A stretch of 64,000 bases of DNA from Misgurnus anguillicaudatus (lineage: Eukaryota; Chordata; Actinopteri; Cypriniformes; Cobitidae). The stretch covers positions 19,046,501-19,110,500 of the forward strand of contig NC_073342.2 in NCBI RefSeq assembly GCF_027580225.2, read 5' to 3'. Shown here one piece after another: positions 63,353 to 64,000 of the stretch (its first letter is position 1; each line of letters begins with the position of its first letter). A program made the translations under genes and the position numbers. The notes beneath the pieces were generated by a model. The model ran no database searches, had not been told where the DNA came from, and was given only the letters and a program-made list of their open reading frames with translations.

Positions 63353-64000
63353 CCCCCCTTCGGAAACTAAACGTTTTCGATAACCCCCCTGCAAATACCA
63401 CTGCTGATACCAGAGAAGCCGGGCTAGGTACTCTAAAGAAAGAAAACATATAACAGAATAAAATACCCCTGACAAGTAAGGCCAGACCCTCAGTCACTTT
63501 TCTAGTCTCAACAGTCATTTCACACGGGTTACCCTTTAAATGATAATGAACCACCCGTAAAAAAGAGTAACGATTAACAACATGTAAAAAATAACATAAC
63601 ATTTAATTATAGATCAAAAGCAAGCATATCATCTTTCCAAAAAAATCTTTTCACTTTCTGGTAAGCCGTGCTAGGTGGATGTTTTACCTCCACCCCCAGG
63701 AGATTCCTGGACCATCAGTCACTTACCATGCTTGTTACACTGTCATCACACCGTGGACAGTTAAGCTTAAAACCATCCCTTTCCCTATTTTACACACACT
63801 TCAGGTTTGCAACTTGCATTACTAATAAAAGATTATAACTTGTAATAAAAATAATAAATGCAAAAAATAATACCTTGTTAATAAAGGATAACAAATGCAA
63901 AAAATATAAGTGTTAATAAAAAATAATAAATGCATTAATATAAGTGACACCCTATGTCCAGTTTAACATGACCAGTAACATAATGATTCTCACATGAGAG

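Noticed and set aside
63282..63602. 106-codon minus-strand hydrophobic frame near the possible LTR
   Set aside because: No domain match or supporting element structure; could be chance in AT-rich DNA.
1..64000. CRISPR array, operons, riboswitches or prokaryotic genes
   Set aside because: The DNA is clearly vertebrate; direct repeats are microsatellites, tRNA flanks or transposons.

Overview
The window is vertebrate DNA, almost certainly from a ray-finned fish and most likely a cyprinid. The reasons are intron-rich genes with vertebrate orthologues, cyprinid-type tRNA-derived SINEs, Tc1-like, hAT-like and TTAA-flanked DNA transposons, long AT-rich intergenic DNA and no operon-like organisation. 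I recognise the genes by similarity from memory; no search was run.

Gene-rich left third (1-16.3 kb). The 5' part of a membrane-type matrix metalloproteinase gene of the MMP15 type lies on the minus strand (seven coding exons, 4600 down to 46; the rest of hemopexin, the membrane anchor and the tail lie off the left edge). Upstream of it, also on the minus strand, is a complete nine-exon gene for a small secretory-pathway protein with signal peptide, one EGF-like module, a zona pellucida (ZP) domain, paired basic sites and a C-terminal membrane segment (7990-5562). Divergent from that is a complete 19-exon vac14 (9112-15389), the scaffold of the PIKfyve-FIG4 lipid kinase/phosphatase complex; every exon junction joins in frame to give 778 residues. 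Two identical tRNA-Gly(GCC) genes sit head-to-head (divergent) in vac14 intron 9, and a tRNA-Asp(GTC) lies just past vac14.

Gene-poor middle (16.3-49.6 kb). The only coding signal is a possible first exon at 17857-17985. The rest is AT-rich DNA with many nested non-autonomous DNA transposons, a few SINEs, one LINE 3' end, a Tc1-like fossil at 46.5-47.7 kb, and some non-repetitive blocks that could be conserved regulatory DNA.

Right end (49.6-64 kb). A CpG-rich segment carries the first coding exon of galnt18 (49963-50203, plus strand). The remaining 14 kb should be its first intron; it contains a four-family nest of transposons (51-53 kb), a Tc1-like copy with an eroded transposase (54.7-56.0 kb), more TTAA-flanked and hAT-like elements, SINEs and a possible LTR fragment.

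I found no clear new molecular system. The most unusual structures are the inverted tRNA-Gly cassette with CRE-bearing tandem repeats, the many unrelated-looking element families that share TTAA targets (some back-to-back on one TTAA), the nested insertions with exact target-site duplications, the compact EGF-ZP-membrane gene, and the unassigned exon at 17.9 kb.
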